This document shows, piece after piece, positions 45,792 to 54,876 of a stretch of DNA of 64,000 bases. Position 1 is the first letter of the stretch. Every line of letters starts with the position of its first letter. Both the position numbers and the translations under genes were made by a program. This DNA is from Paenibacillus polysaccharolyticus (GTDB lineage: Bacteria; Bacillota; Bacilli; Paenibacillales; Paenibacillaceae): positions 62,001 through 126,000 of the forward strand of contig NZ_FMVM01000001.1 in the NCBI RefSeq assembly GCF_900102085.1, written 5' to 3'. Under the pieces are notes generated by a model that was not told where the DNA came from, made no database searches, and worked only from the letters and a program-made list of their open reading frames with translations.

Positions 45792-47387
45792 TTATGCTCC
45801 TTTCTTTCGGCTCGTTGATTTCAGGTTGTAAAAATGTGCAAGATCTGAAGATGAAATAACAACATCTTCAAACGACTTAACAACGGGACTTGTCTTTGCT
45901 CCTTGAATTCGACCACTTAAAACCGCTTGTACCACATCACTAAAACTTGCATGGTAATACAAAGCCGTAATGTCACGCTGAGCAAGTGGCATCCATTTCT
46001 TTGTCTTGTCCTTCACTGAAGAACAAGCCGTATTCAAACGTACCAGAAAATCTTCCACTGCTTTTGGCATAAATACTCGTCTACCGTAGCCATCCTTTTC
46101 AGGACCATGGTCCATGACCAATAGCTTCGACTGAGCCAGTTTAACCACCATTTTCAAGGAAATACCAAGTTGTTCTCCTACCTCTCCGGTTGTGAGTAAT
46201 TGAGACCGTTTTTGGGCTAGGGCTTCGACCTCGGCTCGCTCTACGAGTGTAATTTTCTTCTCACCAAAGCGTTTTTCTATAAAAGTTAGAAGCCCCAGTT
46301 CTTTAAACTGATGCAGACGAATATCATCACAGTGTAAGATTTTTTGCCTGGCGTAAAGAAGAGAGCAATATTTTCGCTCGTCTTCCTTGGTCGCGGTAAG
46401 CATACGAACAAACTCATTGTGGTGTTCGTTATGCACTTCTAGATAAAGTTTCCGGTGTACATAGAATTTTTCGTTGCCAATAAGTTTGTCAAAGATCTCT
46501 CGTTTGGCTCGTGTGGTGGATTTTGTACGCTGTGCTGCTTTTGCAAGTTCCACTTGATAAACAACCTCCTTAAAATACATGGAGGGTGCAGTGAGCAGCT
46601 CATGTGCAAGTGTAGATAAAACCGTGAACATTCGATTGCTCATTTTTTCTCCTTTGACCAAATTGTAATTTAGACGCTGAACATCTAAATTAAGATCCGG
46701 ACACGGGAGCACTTGCACCGGCATGTTGTCCAGCATTTTCATAAACAAGTGAAGCCCTTCAAAATATTGTTGTGGCGACAAAGTATGTCCACCTTCAATG
46801 GGAACCGAGCTGAGCTTGCCATGTAAAACATCTTGGATGGTCTTTTGCGCCGACAAAACTCGAGGAGGCGGTACCTCCGTATTGATTAAGTCAGCATAAC
46901 CAAATCCGCAATTACATCCTCTTCCAATGAGATTGTCCAAGCGAATGACGCGGCTACAGCAAGGGCAATGCTCTACGAGCTGCACCTTATGCTTTAAACA
47001 AACGCCGAAAAGGGCAACATCCCAGCTGAGCCGATGATACCAAGCTTCCTCTAAACATCTGGGGCAGTACTTGGTTTTTGTTTGATGATAATGCTGCATG
47101 AACTGACGTTGTGTCGGTGACAGCCCACCAAATAAGACGGCATCAAATTGGTTTAGCAAATGCCTCTCTAAACTTGAGTACCCGTGTTCCTTTAACAGAT
47201 CGACAAGTGGCTGATTCCAAAGAGTATTTTCTTTGAAATAATTCAAGTTCGCACGGTAATCAAACCATCTCTCCCCTCTATTTATAAGTGTTTGCAACGT
47301 CTGATGCCCATTTTCCTTCGCCATACGCAGTGCTAAACTCATAAAACTTTCGTCCGCATTCACAGCAGGTAAAAATTGAAGCAACAT
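45792..47387 (-). CDS. TniQ/TnsD-like target selector (first copy)
   Basis: About 531 residues, ATG 47387 (MLLQFLPAVN) chosen for AGGAGGG 5 nt upstream. The TniQ domain has NADESFMSLALRMAKENGH at its start, then zinc-binding pairs in YCPRCLEEAWYH, CLKHKVQLVEHCPCCSRVI and CNCGFGY. A helix-turn-helix (TTGEVGEQLGISLKMVV, about 400) and a C-terminal DNA-binding region follow. TniQ proteins recruit TnsC to a target; this copy heads the tniQ-tnsB-tnsC operon. No TnsA domain is fused to it. Confidence 0.9.
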   Translation of the reverse strand: MLLQFLPAVNADESFMSLALRMAKENGHQTLQTLINRGERWFDYRANLNYFKENTLWNQPLVDLLKEHGYSSLERHLLNQFDAVLFGGLSPTQRQFMQHYHQTKTKYCPRCLEEAWYHRLSWDVALFGVCLKHKVQLVEHCPCCSRVIRLDNLIGRGCNCGFGYADLINTEVPPPRVLSAQKTIQDVLHGKLSSVPIEGGHTLSPQQYFEGLHLFMKMLDNMPVQVLPCPDLNLDVQRLNYNLVKGEKMSNRMFTVLSTLAHELLTAPSMYFKEVVYQVELAKAAQRTKSTTRAKREIFDKLIGNEKFYVHRKLYLEVHNEHHNEFVRMLTATKEDERKYCSLLYARQKILHCDDIRLHQFKELGLLTFIEKRFGEKKITLVERAEVEALAQKRSQLLTTGEVGEQLGISLKMVVKLAQSKLLVMDHGPEKDGYGRRVFMPKAVEDFLVRLNTACSSVKDKTKKWMPLAQRDITALYYHASFSDVVQAVLSGRIQGAKTSPVVKSFEDVVISSSDLAHFYNLKSTSRKKGA

Positions 47388-47517
47388 CGTAACCCTCCTA
47401 CTATATTCAGAGTAAAAAAAATTATGACTAGTCCTGAAGACGCCTTCCACAAGGTAATCATAATTTTGAAATCAACTTTCTCGGGCTTTTAAATTTTTTA
47501 TTTTTAGAGCACCACAA

Positions 47518-47546
47518 AAAAAAGGCGCTACAACAGCGCCTTTTCG
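47518..47546 (-). terminator. Terminator of the HTH regulator gene
   Basis: AAAAGGCGCT and AGCGCCTTTT with loop ACAAC; on the minus strand it is followed by eight T residues. It separates the regulator from the tniQ-tnsB-tnsC operon. Confidence 0.85.
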
Positions 47547-47566
47547 TGTTTTCAGTTAAGCATTTC

Positions 47567-48454
47567 TTAATCTGCTTGTTTATGATTTTTATTTCGTTTA
47601 ATGATGAAATCAAGGTACACTGAAATATCATTCAGTGTCGTTTCTATACCTGCGGGATAACTTGCGAGTGCTTTTCGGAGTTGTTCAATAATATGCTGAT
47701 ACGATTCCAGGACCGTATTATCAACCTTAAATCCCTTGTCTTCGTCCTCCTGGTGGAGCGCATCTTGCTTTAGAAGTGTATCTAACTCTTTAATGGGTTT
47801 TGAAATGTACTCTTTGTCGATTTTATCCGACAACTTAGCTAGCTTACGCAGTAAACTTTTGAGTTCAGTTTCAGAATATTGTTTTAAGAGATCATTCATA
47901 ATTTTTCTGAACGGCGACCAATCCATCAATTCGGATTGATTAGCTGGCACTGACAAGGGATTGGAAGCCGCAAAGCTATCCATATCCCACTTGATGTTTT
48001 TTGTGATATCTTCAAGTGAGATACCCAGTTTTGCTTGAATCATTAGTAAGCTCTCTATGTTTAGAGAGACTTGTCCATTGATAATCTGAGACATCGCTGA
48101 ATCTGTTATTCCTAATCTTTGTGCTGCTTCTTTCTGCGTTATGCCCTGGTCTGCCAGTTGTTGTTTTAAGTTTCTTCCGACATTCCGCTGTAATTCCGGA
48201 TACGATCCGAAAGAAAACACTTCTGAATTGCTTCTTCTTATCCCTTCGTTTACAGCAGAAAGTAATACTTTCATGTCTCCTATGATGTGCTGTCTTTTCT
48301 CATGTCGGCGAAACACTCTCAATTGTTGTGGTCCTGTTGTTATATGATCTTGAAGCGAATGAGGGTACATGATATACAATTCATCTTCTATTTCCTCAAG
48401 TACCTTTTTAAATTCGGAGAAAGGAATGATGCTCCAATCTTGTTCTTCTTTCAT
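47567..48454 (-). CDS. XRE-type HTH regulator within the transposition module
   Basis: About 295 residues, ATG 48454 (MKEEQDWSII) behind GGAG. A Cro/CI helix-turn-helix sits in the middle (about 100-160): LKQQLADQGITQKEAAQRLGI then SAMSQIINGQVSLNIESLLM. The N-terminal 95 residues and the mostly helical, charged C-terminal half are unassigned. It lies between the two tniQ genes and has its own terminator, so it probably regulates transposition genes or cargo. Confidence 0.85.
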   Translation of the reverse strand: MKEEQDWSIIPFSEFKKVLEEIEDELYIMYPHSLQDHITTGPQQLRVFRRHEKRQHIIGDMKVLLSAVNEGIRRSNSEVFSFGSYPELQRNVGRNLKQQLADQGITQKEAAQRLGITDSAMSQIINGQVSLNIESLLMIQAKLGISLEDITKNIKWDMDSFAASNPLSVPANQSELMDWSPFRKIMNDLLKQYSETELKSLLRKLAKLSDKIDKEYISKPIKELDTLLKQDALHQEDEDKGFKVDNTVLESYQHIIEQLRKALASYPAGIETTLNDISVYLDFIIKRNKNHKQAD

Positions 48455-48595
48455 CTGTCTCACTCCAGTATGGTTAATCCCATTAATTTAAGCAAAGTGA
48501 TTTATGTAACTCCATTATTATAAAAGTTCAAAGGAGGTAATTCCGAATATGAACAATATTCATATTAATAAAAATAATAGACGAGGTGACTGACC

Positions 48596-48904
48596 ATGAG
48601 TTTTATTCATTTAATCACTAAAAACGGAGAGTTTAGTATAGAAACTATTCTGATCAATGAAGGTTTCACGAAAACAGGACAAATTTATCACTTTCAAAAA
48701 GATTATGATGAATCAACTATCTTCATTTCAGTAGACCATAGAACCTTTACTTGTGAACTAAAAAGCTTACAAGGAACAACTATAAAAAGAGCAGAAGTCA
48801 ATTTTCAAAAGGATTCCTTTTTTGAAAGATATGCTGTACTCATTGGGTATGTACAGAAATTTCTTACGTTTCATTCGACTCAATCTCATGAATTACAAGA
48901 CTAA
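48596..48904 (+). CDS. Small unknown protein
   Basis: 102 residues, ATG 48596 preceded by GACGAGGTGA, a good ribosome site. A soluble alpha/beta sequence beginning SFIHLITKNGEFSIETILIN; no family recognised. It is divergent from the HTH regulator. Its 3' end overlaps by 41 bp that of a converging small gene with an equally good ribosome site. Confidence 0.6.
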   Translation: MSFIHLITKNGEFSIETILINEGFTKTGQIYHFQKDYDESTIFISVDHRTFTCELKSLQGTTIKRAEVNFQKDSFFERYAVLIGYVQKFLTFHSTQSHELQD

Positions 48905-49202
48905 AGGTACCATTTTCAATTATGTGATTTTCACTCAAAAGGTTTGCCTGAGAAATTTTAAAGTACTTTATATTTGCGCGGTTCTGAACTTCAACTTTCC
49001 GAGAAGGTGTAAAGGAAGAATTGTTCTGTGACTTCTTTACATAATAGAAATCAATAAACCGATTAGATTCCTCTATTGCATCTTCCAATATATGAACAGG
49101 TATTTCACTTTGCCATTTAATTGCTTGTCCATACAAAAAGAAAATATAACATTCATTATTATTACAACTTAGTTTGAAGATAATTTTGGACTTTGCACTC
49201 AT
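48864..49202 (-). CDS. Small unknown protein
   Basis: 112 residues, ATG 49202 preceded by AAAGGAGAG. It reads as a compact beta-rich protein (IIFKLSCNNNECYIFFLYGQAI ...). No family recognised. It converges on and overlaps the 3' end of the gene at 48596-48904. A position just downstream of tniQ copy 2 suggests it belongs to the transposition module. Confidence 0.6.
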   Translation of the reverse strand: MSAKSKIIFKLSCNNNECYIFFLYGQAIKWQSEIPVHILEDAIEESNRFIDFYYVKKSQNNSSFTPSRKVEVQNRANIKYFKISQANLLSENHIIENGTFSLVIHEIESNET

Positions 49203-49340
49203 AAAAAGCTCTCTCCTTTTCGCACTTTAAATGCTCGTTTCTCTATCTGTATTATAGCATTTTACAGTAATGGAATATGCATTAAATTATTTGTGATACG
49301 TTTATCTCTATCACCTTTTGCAAATTTTATATGTTCAATG

Positions 49341-49368
49341 ACAAAAAAAAAGACCCCTTAACAGAGAT
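49341..49368 (-). terminator. Terminator of second tniQ gene
   Basis: On the minus strand AGATCTCT-GTTA-AGGGGTCT forms an 8-bp stem with G-T pairs and is followed by nine T residues. It overlaps the stop codon of the gene. Confidence 0.65.
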
Positions 49369-51097
49369 CTCGATTTTCTAAGCAACGCTCAATTTCGTGG
49401 CGATCAACAATATATTTTTTGGTAAGCCCATGAAAACTATCATGTAACTTTCCCTCTCTGAAACACTTTTGAATGACCGTTTTGGATATACCATACAAAG
49501 AGCAAGTTTGATCAATGGTCAGATATCGCTCCTGTATACGTTCTATACACTCGGGATCATAATACGATATTCTTCGCTTTCCAGATGTATAGAACAATTC
49601 CTCTTTCGGCTGAAGTATCCCTAAGCGTTCGAGACCTAAGAGAGTAGCATAATCCACTTTTAACAATCGCTCCACTTGCTCTTTCGTATACCCTTTTTGA
49701 TCACGTCTTCGATGGATCAGAAGCGTACGGCAAGACAGTAATTCCTCATGTGAGAAGACTACGTCCGAGAGTTTCCCATTTTTCACCGGGCACGTTGGTT
49801 TAATTTTTCCTTGTAAAATCATTTCTACGAGTTCTACAAGTTTTAATTTATATGACCTAAATTGCATTAAGAATTCATGCAAGGTTCTTCCCTTACTATC
49901 CGCCTGATACGTTCCACGAACATTCTTAAGGAAAAGTTCAAACTCCCTTTCATTGATGTAATATTGACTTTTCTTGAACTGGTACAGGGTTAATAACTTG
50001 TTATTGATAAATTCATTGAGCTGAACTTTGTCACTTACCCCCAATCTATTCGCTGCTTCTGACCGGCGTATAAATCCTTCTGCCGGAACTTCTTGATCCA
50101 AGATAATATAATGATTCGCTGCACAAGCCACTTTGGTTGCTTCATGGGAATGTTTCTGCAATGTATCCGGGACCTTCCGAGGATTAGACGGTTTGTGAAT
50201 ACAGTGAGAAGGGATGTATAGCAGAGGAGCGAGAAGCTTGAAAACTGGTTTTAGCCCGGCGTCATACTGAAGTTGAAGACATGCCTTGATTTTGATGTTT
50301 CTTATTTTAGGTGATAGATCACTTATGCGTTCCATTGTATTTTTGAAGTTAACCGGGAAAGCATCCAGCAAATGATATACATTTGTGTGAAGATGATAGG
50401 CACTTTCATTGTTAGAGCGATACTTTTTTGTATTTTTAAATGCATTTAAAACATAGCTATGGTTGGCGACACTGTGACACCCTTGTAGTAGATGACTCAG
50501 CCGGTTAGCCAGCGTAAGATACTCCTTCACCGTAATGCCTTTTAAAATGGGCAATTGATCCGATTCGGCTATCTCAGAGCGTATCAAAGATTGAATCCAT
50601 TCCTGCGCCTGCAAACTTAGCGGATCTGAAATCACTGGTCCTTTAGCATATGAAAATACGCCTTCACAGTGGGGACAGACATCCATTATAAAATGATCCA
50701 TTGAGATCTTCTCTTTACAACGAACACAATAATCAAGCAGTAGCTCATTATGTTCCAGGCAAATAGTTACCGGTTCAATATTCCACAAACTTTGATGATA
50801 TACTCCTCGTTCTTTGACGCAAGATGGGCAATATTTAACCGAATTTCGGTTAATAAGTTTAGGGACTCTTCCCCATTTATTATGTGAGTGGCTTTCTAAT
50901 GTGGAAACGGGGATGCCCGTCCATGCTGTTATCGTCCCCAGTACCTTTCGGTTAAAAATGTTATTTCGAATATCCGAAACGCTCGCATCCCAATCCTTCG
51001 CAAAGCCTCTGATGTTTGTGTACCCATTCGCGTAAATAAAACGTAATACGTAACTTATCAAACTTTCATCCTTCTTAATCCTAGGTACAATGTTCAT
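49358..51097 (-). CDS. TniQ/TnsD-like target selector (second copy)
   Basis: About 579 residues, ATG 51097 (MNIVPRIKKDE) with GAGAGG upstream; an in-frame start at 51187 has no ribosome site. The N-terminal TniQ domain has DESLISYVLRFIYANGY, then YCPSCVKERGVYHQSLW, ICLEHNELLLDYCVRCK and VCPHCEGVF zinc motifs. The C-terminal half contains two helix-turn-helix-like regions (RSEAANRLGVSDKVQL, LTIDQTCSLYGISKTVI). This layout with extra DNA-binding domains resembles TnsD, which reads a fixed chromosomal site. It is a candidate for recognition of comEC. Confidence 0.88.
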   Translation of the reverse strand: MNIVPRIKKDESLISYVLRFIYANGYTNIRGFAKDWDASVSDIRNNIFNRKVLGTITAWTGIPVSTLESHSHNKWGRVPKLINRNSVKYCPSCVKERGVYHQSLWNIEPVTICLEHNELLLDYCVRCKEKISMDHFIMDVCPHCEGVFSYAKGPVISDPLSLQAQEWIQSLIRSEIAESDQLPILKGITVKEYLTLANRLSHLLQGCHSVANHSYVLNAFKNTKKYRSNNESAYHLHTNVYHLLDAFPVNFKNTMERISDLSPKIRNIKIKACLQLQYDAGLKPVFKLLAPLLYIPSHCIHKPSNPRKVPDTLQKHSHEATKVACAANHYIILDQEVPAEGFIRRSEAANRLGVSDKVQLNEFINNKLLTLYQFKKSQYYINEREFELFLKNVRGTYQADSKGRTLHEFLMQFRSYKLKLVELVEMILQGKIKPTCPVKNGKLSDVVFSHEELLSCRTLLIHRRRDQKGYTKEQVERLLKVDYATLLGLERLGILQPKEELFYTSGKRRISYYDPECIERIQERYLTIDQTCSLYGISKTVIQKCFREGKLHDSFHGLTKKYIVDRHEIERCLENRDLC

Positions 51098-51281
51098 TTC
51101 ATATCTACCTCTCTTTTCAATTAAATGAGAGCTATTATATGAAAGTATCGCGTTTTTTATCACAAGAGGCTTGATCCCAAACAACAACTGGAAAATTGTA
51201 CTGATGGATCTGTTCCCTTTATTTGTGATAGTATCGCTAATGTTGTGTACATAACAAAAACATTGTTGGGGGTTTACTTAA

Positions 51282-51947
51282 TTGCGGAAAAAGAAAGTTT
51301 TAATATCACTTGGAGGACTATTTCTCCTCGTCACTAGCTTAAGTTTATTTGCAGGGGTGGGTGCTGCTTCTAAACCAGTTACATTTGATGCTTCAACTCC
51401 GATTACATTTACTACTCAGGAAGACTTTAATGCCAAAAAAATTCCACCTGGCTTTGATAAGAGAGAAAATATTGAAACTGGCAAAAAATTAGGCATTGAT
51501 GTGAAATCAGCACAAAGCGAAGCGACCACTTTCACTAAAAAATTGCGGGCAGTTTTCAATAAAGATTCTATTACGGTAAATCAAGAACTTACAAGTGATG
51601 GAGACTACCTTGTTGGAAGCGGTGGTAGTATTGACCTTAATATGGATGGTCAGAAACATAACTTATCCATTTTAAGTTCTTTGGTCTCTCATTTTGAATT
51701 AAAAAATGGCACTCATCTGTTAACTGGAAGTTTCGAAACTGAAATCCAACAAGATGATGGTACTCTCGTTCCATCCACAGTTAGTTTCACAAGTATTGTC
51801 GAAACCGGAGAAGGAATTTACAGCGTAACTATGGGTACCATTGAAGATGGACCTGTTGTACTCATGTTTGGTGATGATAGCTTTGCGACGCAAGAAATTC
51901 GTGACATCATCAGAGGGCAAGCCAACTTTGAGGAGGATGTTCTCTAA
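51282..51947 (+). CDS. Exported unknown protein 1
   Basis: 221 residues starting with TTG 51282 (MRKKKVLISLGG). It has a signal peptide about 1-29 (cleavage near GVGAAS), then a Thr/Ser-rich beta-type domain (TKKLRAVFNKDSITVNQEL ... TMGTIEDGPVVLMFGDDSF). No family recognised. First of three genes: its stop TAATGA overlaps the next ATG. A divergent tniQ lies 184 bp upstream, so the pair may share a control region. Confidence 0.75.
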   Translation: MRKKKVLISLGGLFLLVTSLSLFAGVGAASKPVTFDASTPITFTTQEDFNAKKIPPGFDKRENIETGKKLGIDVKSAQSEATTFTKKLRAVFNKDSITVNQELTSDGDYLVGSGGSIDLNMDGQKHNLSILSSLVSHFELKNGTHLLTGSFETEIQQDDGTLVPSTVSFTSIVETGEGIYSVTMGTIEDGPVVLMFGDDSFATQEIRDIIRGQANFEEDVL

Positions 51948-52720
51948 TGAAAACTATGAACAAATCCAGTATCGCAATTGTTATAGCTTTGATCATTTTC
52001 ACTGCCATCTCCTCCGCACCTGCACAAGCTCAAAATATGGGGGAGTACTACCACAAAGGAAATGCGTATAGCAGTTACTACGACAGTGGAAATCAAGCCA
52101 TTAATGGCTGGAGTACGGTCGTTATGGCTACTTCCTCAAGAATGGCTAGTCAAGGCAGTCTAGGGTATACATCGATACAAGCCTGGGCAAGACTGGATAC
52201 TCTTAACGCTCAATACAGCCCTTACTATGCACCAACAGTGGTTGCCATTGAGACCAAGATGAAAACAACGACAACAAGTAGTGATAGAGACTTTTATTTA
52301 ATCCAAACCAATCCTGGTCATAATGTGAAGAAGCATTCCGTGGATTCCTTTATTTTTGACTTGATTGATTATCGAATTCCTGGAGTAAGTTTGGTGGGTA
52401 AGTTAGCGGAGAACTATGCCAATGGTTTTACTTCGGGTACGGAACAAAACTTATCCAATCCCAAAAACGGTACCTTAACGTTCTTAAATCCAACTAATGC
52501 TAGTTTGTCTAACAACATTAGTTGGAAAGATGCTAACCAGGTTATAGGCTCCAAAAAGAATTCTGGGGCAGCAGCAGAATTCCACTTCACTGTGGCGAAT
52601 GGTAATCAAATTAACGTTGCGCCTCAAGCTCGGGTACAGTATGGATTATATACAGCCAACACCATAATTCCTCTTAAAATATGGTCAAACTATGCGTACG
52701 TGAACCATACGTTGAATTAA
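51947..52720 (+). CDS. Exported unknown protein 2
   Basis: 257 residues. Signal peptide (about 1-29, IAIVIALIIFTAISSAPAQA). The mature part is rich in Tyr, Ser and Asn, starting QNMGEYYHKGNAYSSYYDSG, with no Cys, and reads as a beta-rich secreted domain. No recognised family. It is translationally coupled to the gene before it; the third gene begins 3 bp after its stop. The group could be a secreted toxin or surface system, but nothing seen proves it. Confidence 0.75.
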   Translation: MKTMNKSSIAIVIALIIFTAISSAPAQAQNMGEYYHKGNAYSSYYDSGNQAINGWSTVVMATSSRMASQGSLGYTSIQAWARLDTLNAQYSPYYAPTVVAIETKMKTTTTSSDRDFYLIQTNPGHNVKKHSVDSFIFDLIDYRIPGVSLVGKLAENYANGFTSGTEQNLSNPKNGTLTFLNPTNASLSNNISWKDANQVIGSKKNSGAAAEFHFTVANGNQINVAPQARVQYGLYTANTIIPLKIWSNYAYVNHTLN

Positions 52721-52722
52721 CG

Positions 52723-53244
52723 ATGATGAAAAAACAATCTAAGATCATCATAGTTGTTGTCGTTCTCTTGATTATTGCTGCTTCAACTTTTGTTTTCATA
52801 GAAAACTCAATCAGTAAGAAAGAACTTGAAGTTAATTCGCAGTATTATACTGGTTTTGTTGCGAGAGTACAAAAATTAGATAATACACTCTCTCAAACCA
52901 GTGAACTATCATCTAATATCGATGTTGAGCAAATGTTCGATGTGTATACGTCGATTATTTTAGTGAATGATCGATTAACCCTTTTAAAAGAAAACTCTAA
53001 AAATTCCCCTGAACTAAATGTCCTTATCAATGACTTTTTAATATTTAGGGATGAGTATGGTTATCTTGTAAGAGATCAATTAAAAGGCAAACATGCAGAT
53101 TCAGAAATTCTCATAAAAGTGGCTGAACAAGTCAAATTATTCTTGAATAACTTGCCTAAAGAATACAAAAATTCGAAGGAGTTTTCAGACCAATTTAGTA
53201 AAGCTTCTGAGCACATTAAACCTTTACTACATCTTAACTTCTAA
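52723..53244 (+). CDS. Membrane-anchored unknown protein 3
   Basis: About 174 residues, start ATG 52723 or 52726 (MMKKQSKIII); a longer frame from 52681 overlaps the previous gene and has no ribosome site. One N-terminal hydrophobic helix (IIIVVVVLLIIAASTFVFI) and an extracellular helical domain (about 45-170). No family recognised. Last gene of the three-gene operon, coupled by a 2-bp gap and followed by a strong terminator. It could anchor or protect against the two secreted partners. Confidence 0.7.
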   Translation: MMKKQSKIIIVVVVLLIIAASTFVFIENSISKKELEVNSQYYTGFVARVQKLDNTLSQTSELSSNIDVEQMFDVYTSIILVNDRLTLLKENSKNSPELNVLINDFLIFRDEYGYLVRDQLKGKHADSEILIKVAEQVKLFLNNLPKEYKNSKEFSDQFSKASEHIKPLLHLNF

Positions 53245-53251
53245 CGTAATT

Positions 53252-53277
53252 GAGCCGCGGATGCGGCTCTTTTTTTT
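53252..53277 (+). terminator. Terminator of the three-gene exported-protein operon
   Basis: GAGCCGC-GGAT-GCGGCTC followed by nine T residues, 8 bp after the stop at 53244. Confidence 0.95.
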
Positions 53278-53327
53278 GTTATCATCGATGTTATATCGTT
53301 CTCGTGGAATTGTTCGTGAGGTTCGTT

Positions 53328-53516
53328 TTAACTGCTTCTAGCAAAAAACTGACAATTTTCTTTAATGAAATGATTCCCACCAATAACAACCGTCTTCAAT
53401 GTCTGACGTTCAATGATCCCCCCTTCATCCAAAACTTCTTCTTGCTGGTAGACGATAACATGCCATTTGTTCTGAATCGCTTTTTCAAAATGCGAAGCTT
53501 TATATAGAGGTTCCAT
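53328..53516 (-). CDS. Small unknown protein (62 residues)
   Basis: ATG 53516 (MEPLYKASHFEKAI) is preceded by GGGAGGGG. The protein is a soluble alpha/beta sequence with IIERQTLKTVVIGGNHF; no family recognised. It converges on the exported-protein operon. The strong ribosome site makes it likely real. Confidence 0.5.
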   Translation of the reverse strand: MEPLYKASHFEKAIQNKWHVIVYQQEEVLDEGGIIERQTLKTVVIGGNHFIKENCQFFARSS

Positions 53517-53707
53517 GTGTAAATCCCCTCCCTTTTTTGCAAGTATAATGAACAATGTTCAACCTATTATAATAAAAATTGAAATATATTCCACACAACT
53601 AGTGCATACTACAATTATTAGAATGATTAAAGGATAAATCGGATTTAGATTGATGGTTCTCGAGTCAAAATAATTCCATCTAACACATAGAAGGAGAAGA
53701 ACGTGAA

Positions 53708-54112
53708 ATGGATCTGAATATAGAACCAATTGATAAAAAGAAAAGAGATATAAGCAAAATGGTTAATGAGCTTGTTCGCCTTAATTTCGCTTGGTGGAAA
53801 AACCAAGGTGATCCTGCTATTTATGAAGCTTTCTGTACCAGACTTAACGAGCTTGGGTCAGAATCCATTGAAGTTGCCGAATCATGTTTTTTACAACTAA
53901 ATTTTTGGGCTAAACAACATGGATATGAATATCAAAGATTACATCGGTTTCAAATAAGACTTTTGATTGCTGAAGTTGTCATTGATATAAAGGTGAATGA
54001 TTACGATTATGAGTTTTATTTGCTCGTCAATGATAAGCCAAGGAGATTATTCAAAAATCCAGCGGATATTGAGCCGTGGATTGAAAATGAACTCTTACCT
54101 TCACTGAAATGA
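53708..54112 (+). CDS. Unknown cytosolic protein
   Basis: 134 residues, ATG 53708 preceded by AGAAGGAGAAG. An N-terminal helical half (ISKMVNELVRLNFAWWKNQG) and a C-terminal beta region (VVIDIKVNDYDYEFYLLVND). No family recognised and no membrane segment. Monocistronic, converging with the exported protein at 54224. Confidence 0.65.
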   Translation: MDLNIEPIDKKKRDISKMVNELVRLNFAWWKNQGDPAIYEAFCTRLNELGSESIEVAESCFLQLNFWAKQHGYEYQRLHRFQIRLLIAEVVIDIKVNDYDYEFYLLVNDKPRRLFKNPADIEPWIENELLPSLK

Positions 54113-54223
54113 TTTTAGCCTTATAAACCGATGACAAAAACAAGCTATGAAATACTTCACATATGGCGTAAAGAAAAACCCAGAGCAAACCTCTGAGCTT
54201 TCCTTTGTTTTTGTCGTCAAATC

Positions 54224-54814
54224 TTATTCTTTCCGCTTAGTTGTTATTTCTAAAAATCGCATATATGGTTGTCCGTACATGGTAAAATATAAATCCCCTA
54301 TCTTCGTTTCAATAAGTTTACCTTTCTTTGTTGGTTTTGAAGCATTCGAATCCACCCACGCAGTCAAGGTTTTAAACTCTTCTGAATCCTTACTAAAGAA
54401 AGGGAACTTAAAAACTTCCGCAGCTGCTTTTGTTGTTGCTTCAACTACTTTTGGGTTCGTCGGTGCGTCAAGATTGTTTAGATCGATATACCCTGATGCA
54501 TCTACAAGAACTTCTACCCAATCAATCTGATCATTATCTCGAGTATGGTATATATCGAATCGAACTTCAAGCTTATCTTGTTGATAGATCCCGACGTACG
54601 CATCAAGCGTTTCTAAACGCTCATTACGAACTTCATAACCGCTATCAATCAATGATTTCTTCATGGCACTCGCGGTAAATTTGAAAGGCGTTACTGCGGA
54701 CGTGCTGGATACATGGGAAAATGTCTCTTCTTTATTTGCAGAAATGCCGTATCCGACGGCAATGGCTAAAATTAGCACAATTACTGCATGTGATACTTTA
54801 ATTTTTTTATTCAT
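54224..54814 (-). CDS. Exported or membrane-anchored unknown protein
   Basis: About 196 residues; ATG 54814 (MNKKIKVSHAV) or 54820 behind GAGGGG. One N-terminal hydrophobic segment (AVIVLILAIAVGYGI) acts as anchor or signal, with no lipobox. The external domain (about 40-195) has a DUF-like alpha/beta pattern with VGIYQQDKLEVRFDIYH and VDASGYIDLNNLDAP. No family recognised. It lies 63 bp downstream of the helicase gene in the same direction. Confidence 0.65.
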   Translation of the reverse strand: MNKKIKVSHAVIVLILAIAVGYGISANKEETFSHVSSTSAVTPFKFTASAMKKSLIDSGYEVRNERLETLDAYVGIYQQDKLEVRFDIYHTRDNDQIDWVEVLVDASGYIDLNNLDAPTNPKVVEATTKAAAEVFKFPFFSKDSEEFKTLTAWVDSNASKPTKKGKLIETKIGDLYFTMYGQPYMRFLEITTKRKE

Positions 54815-54876
54815 ACTCATTCATCCCCTCATAGTCTGACGAGTGAAAACTGCAAAAACCAGATTCATGATGGATT

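Noticed and set aside
53250..53507. 85-codon plus-strand frame after the exported operon
   Set aside because: Starts inside the terminator and is antisense to the better-supported 62-residue gene.
54147..54530. 127-codon plus-strand frame opposite the exported protein at 54224
   Set aside because: No ribosome site; the minus-strand gene has a signal anchor and start signal.
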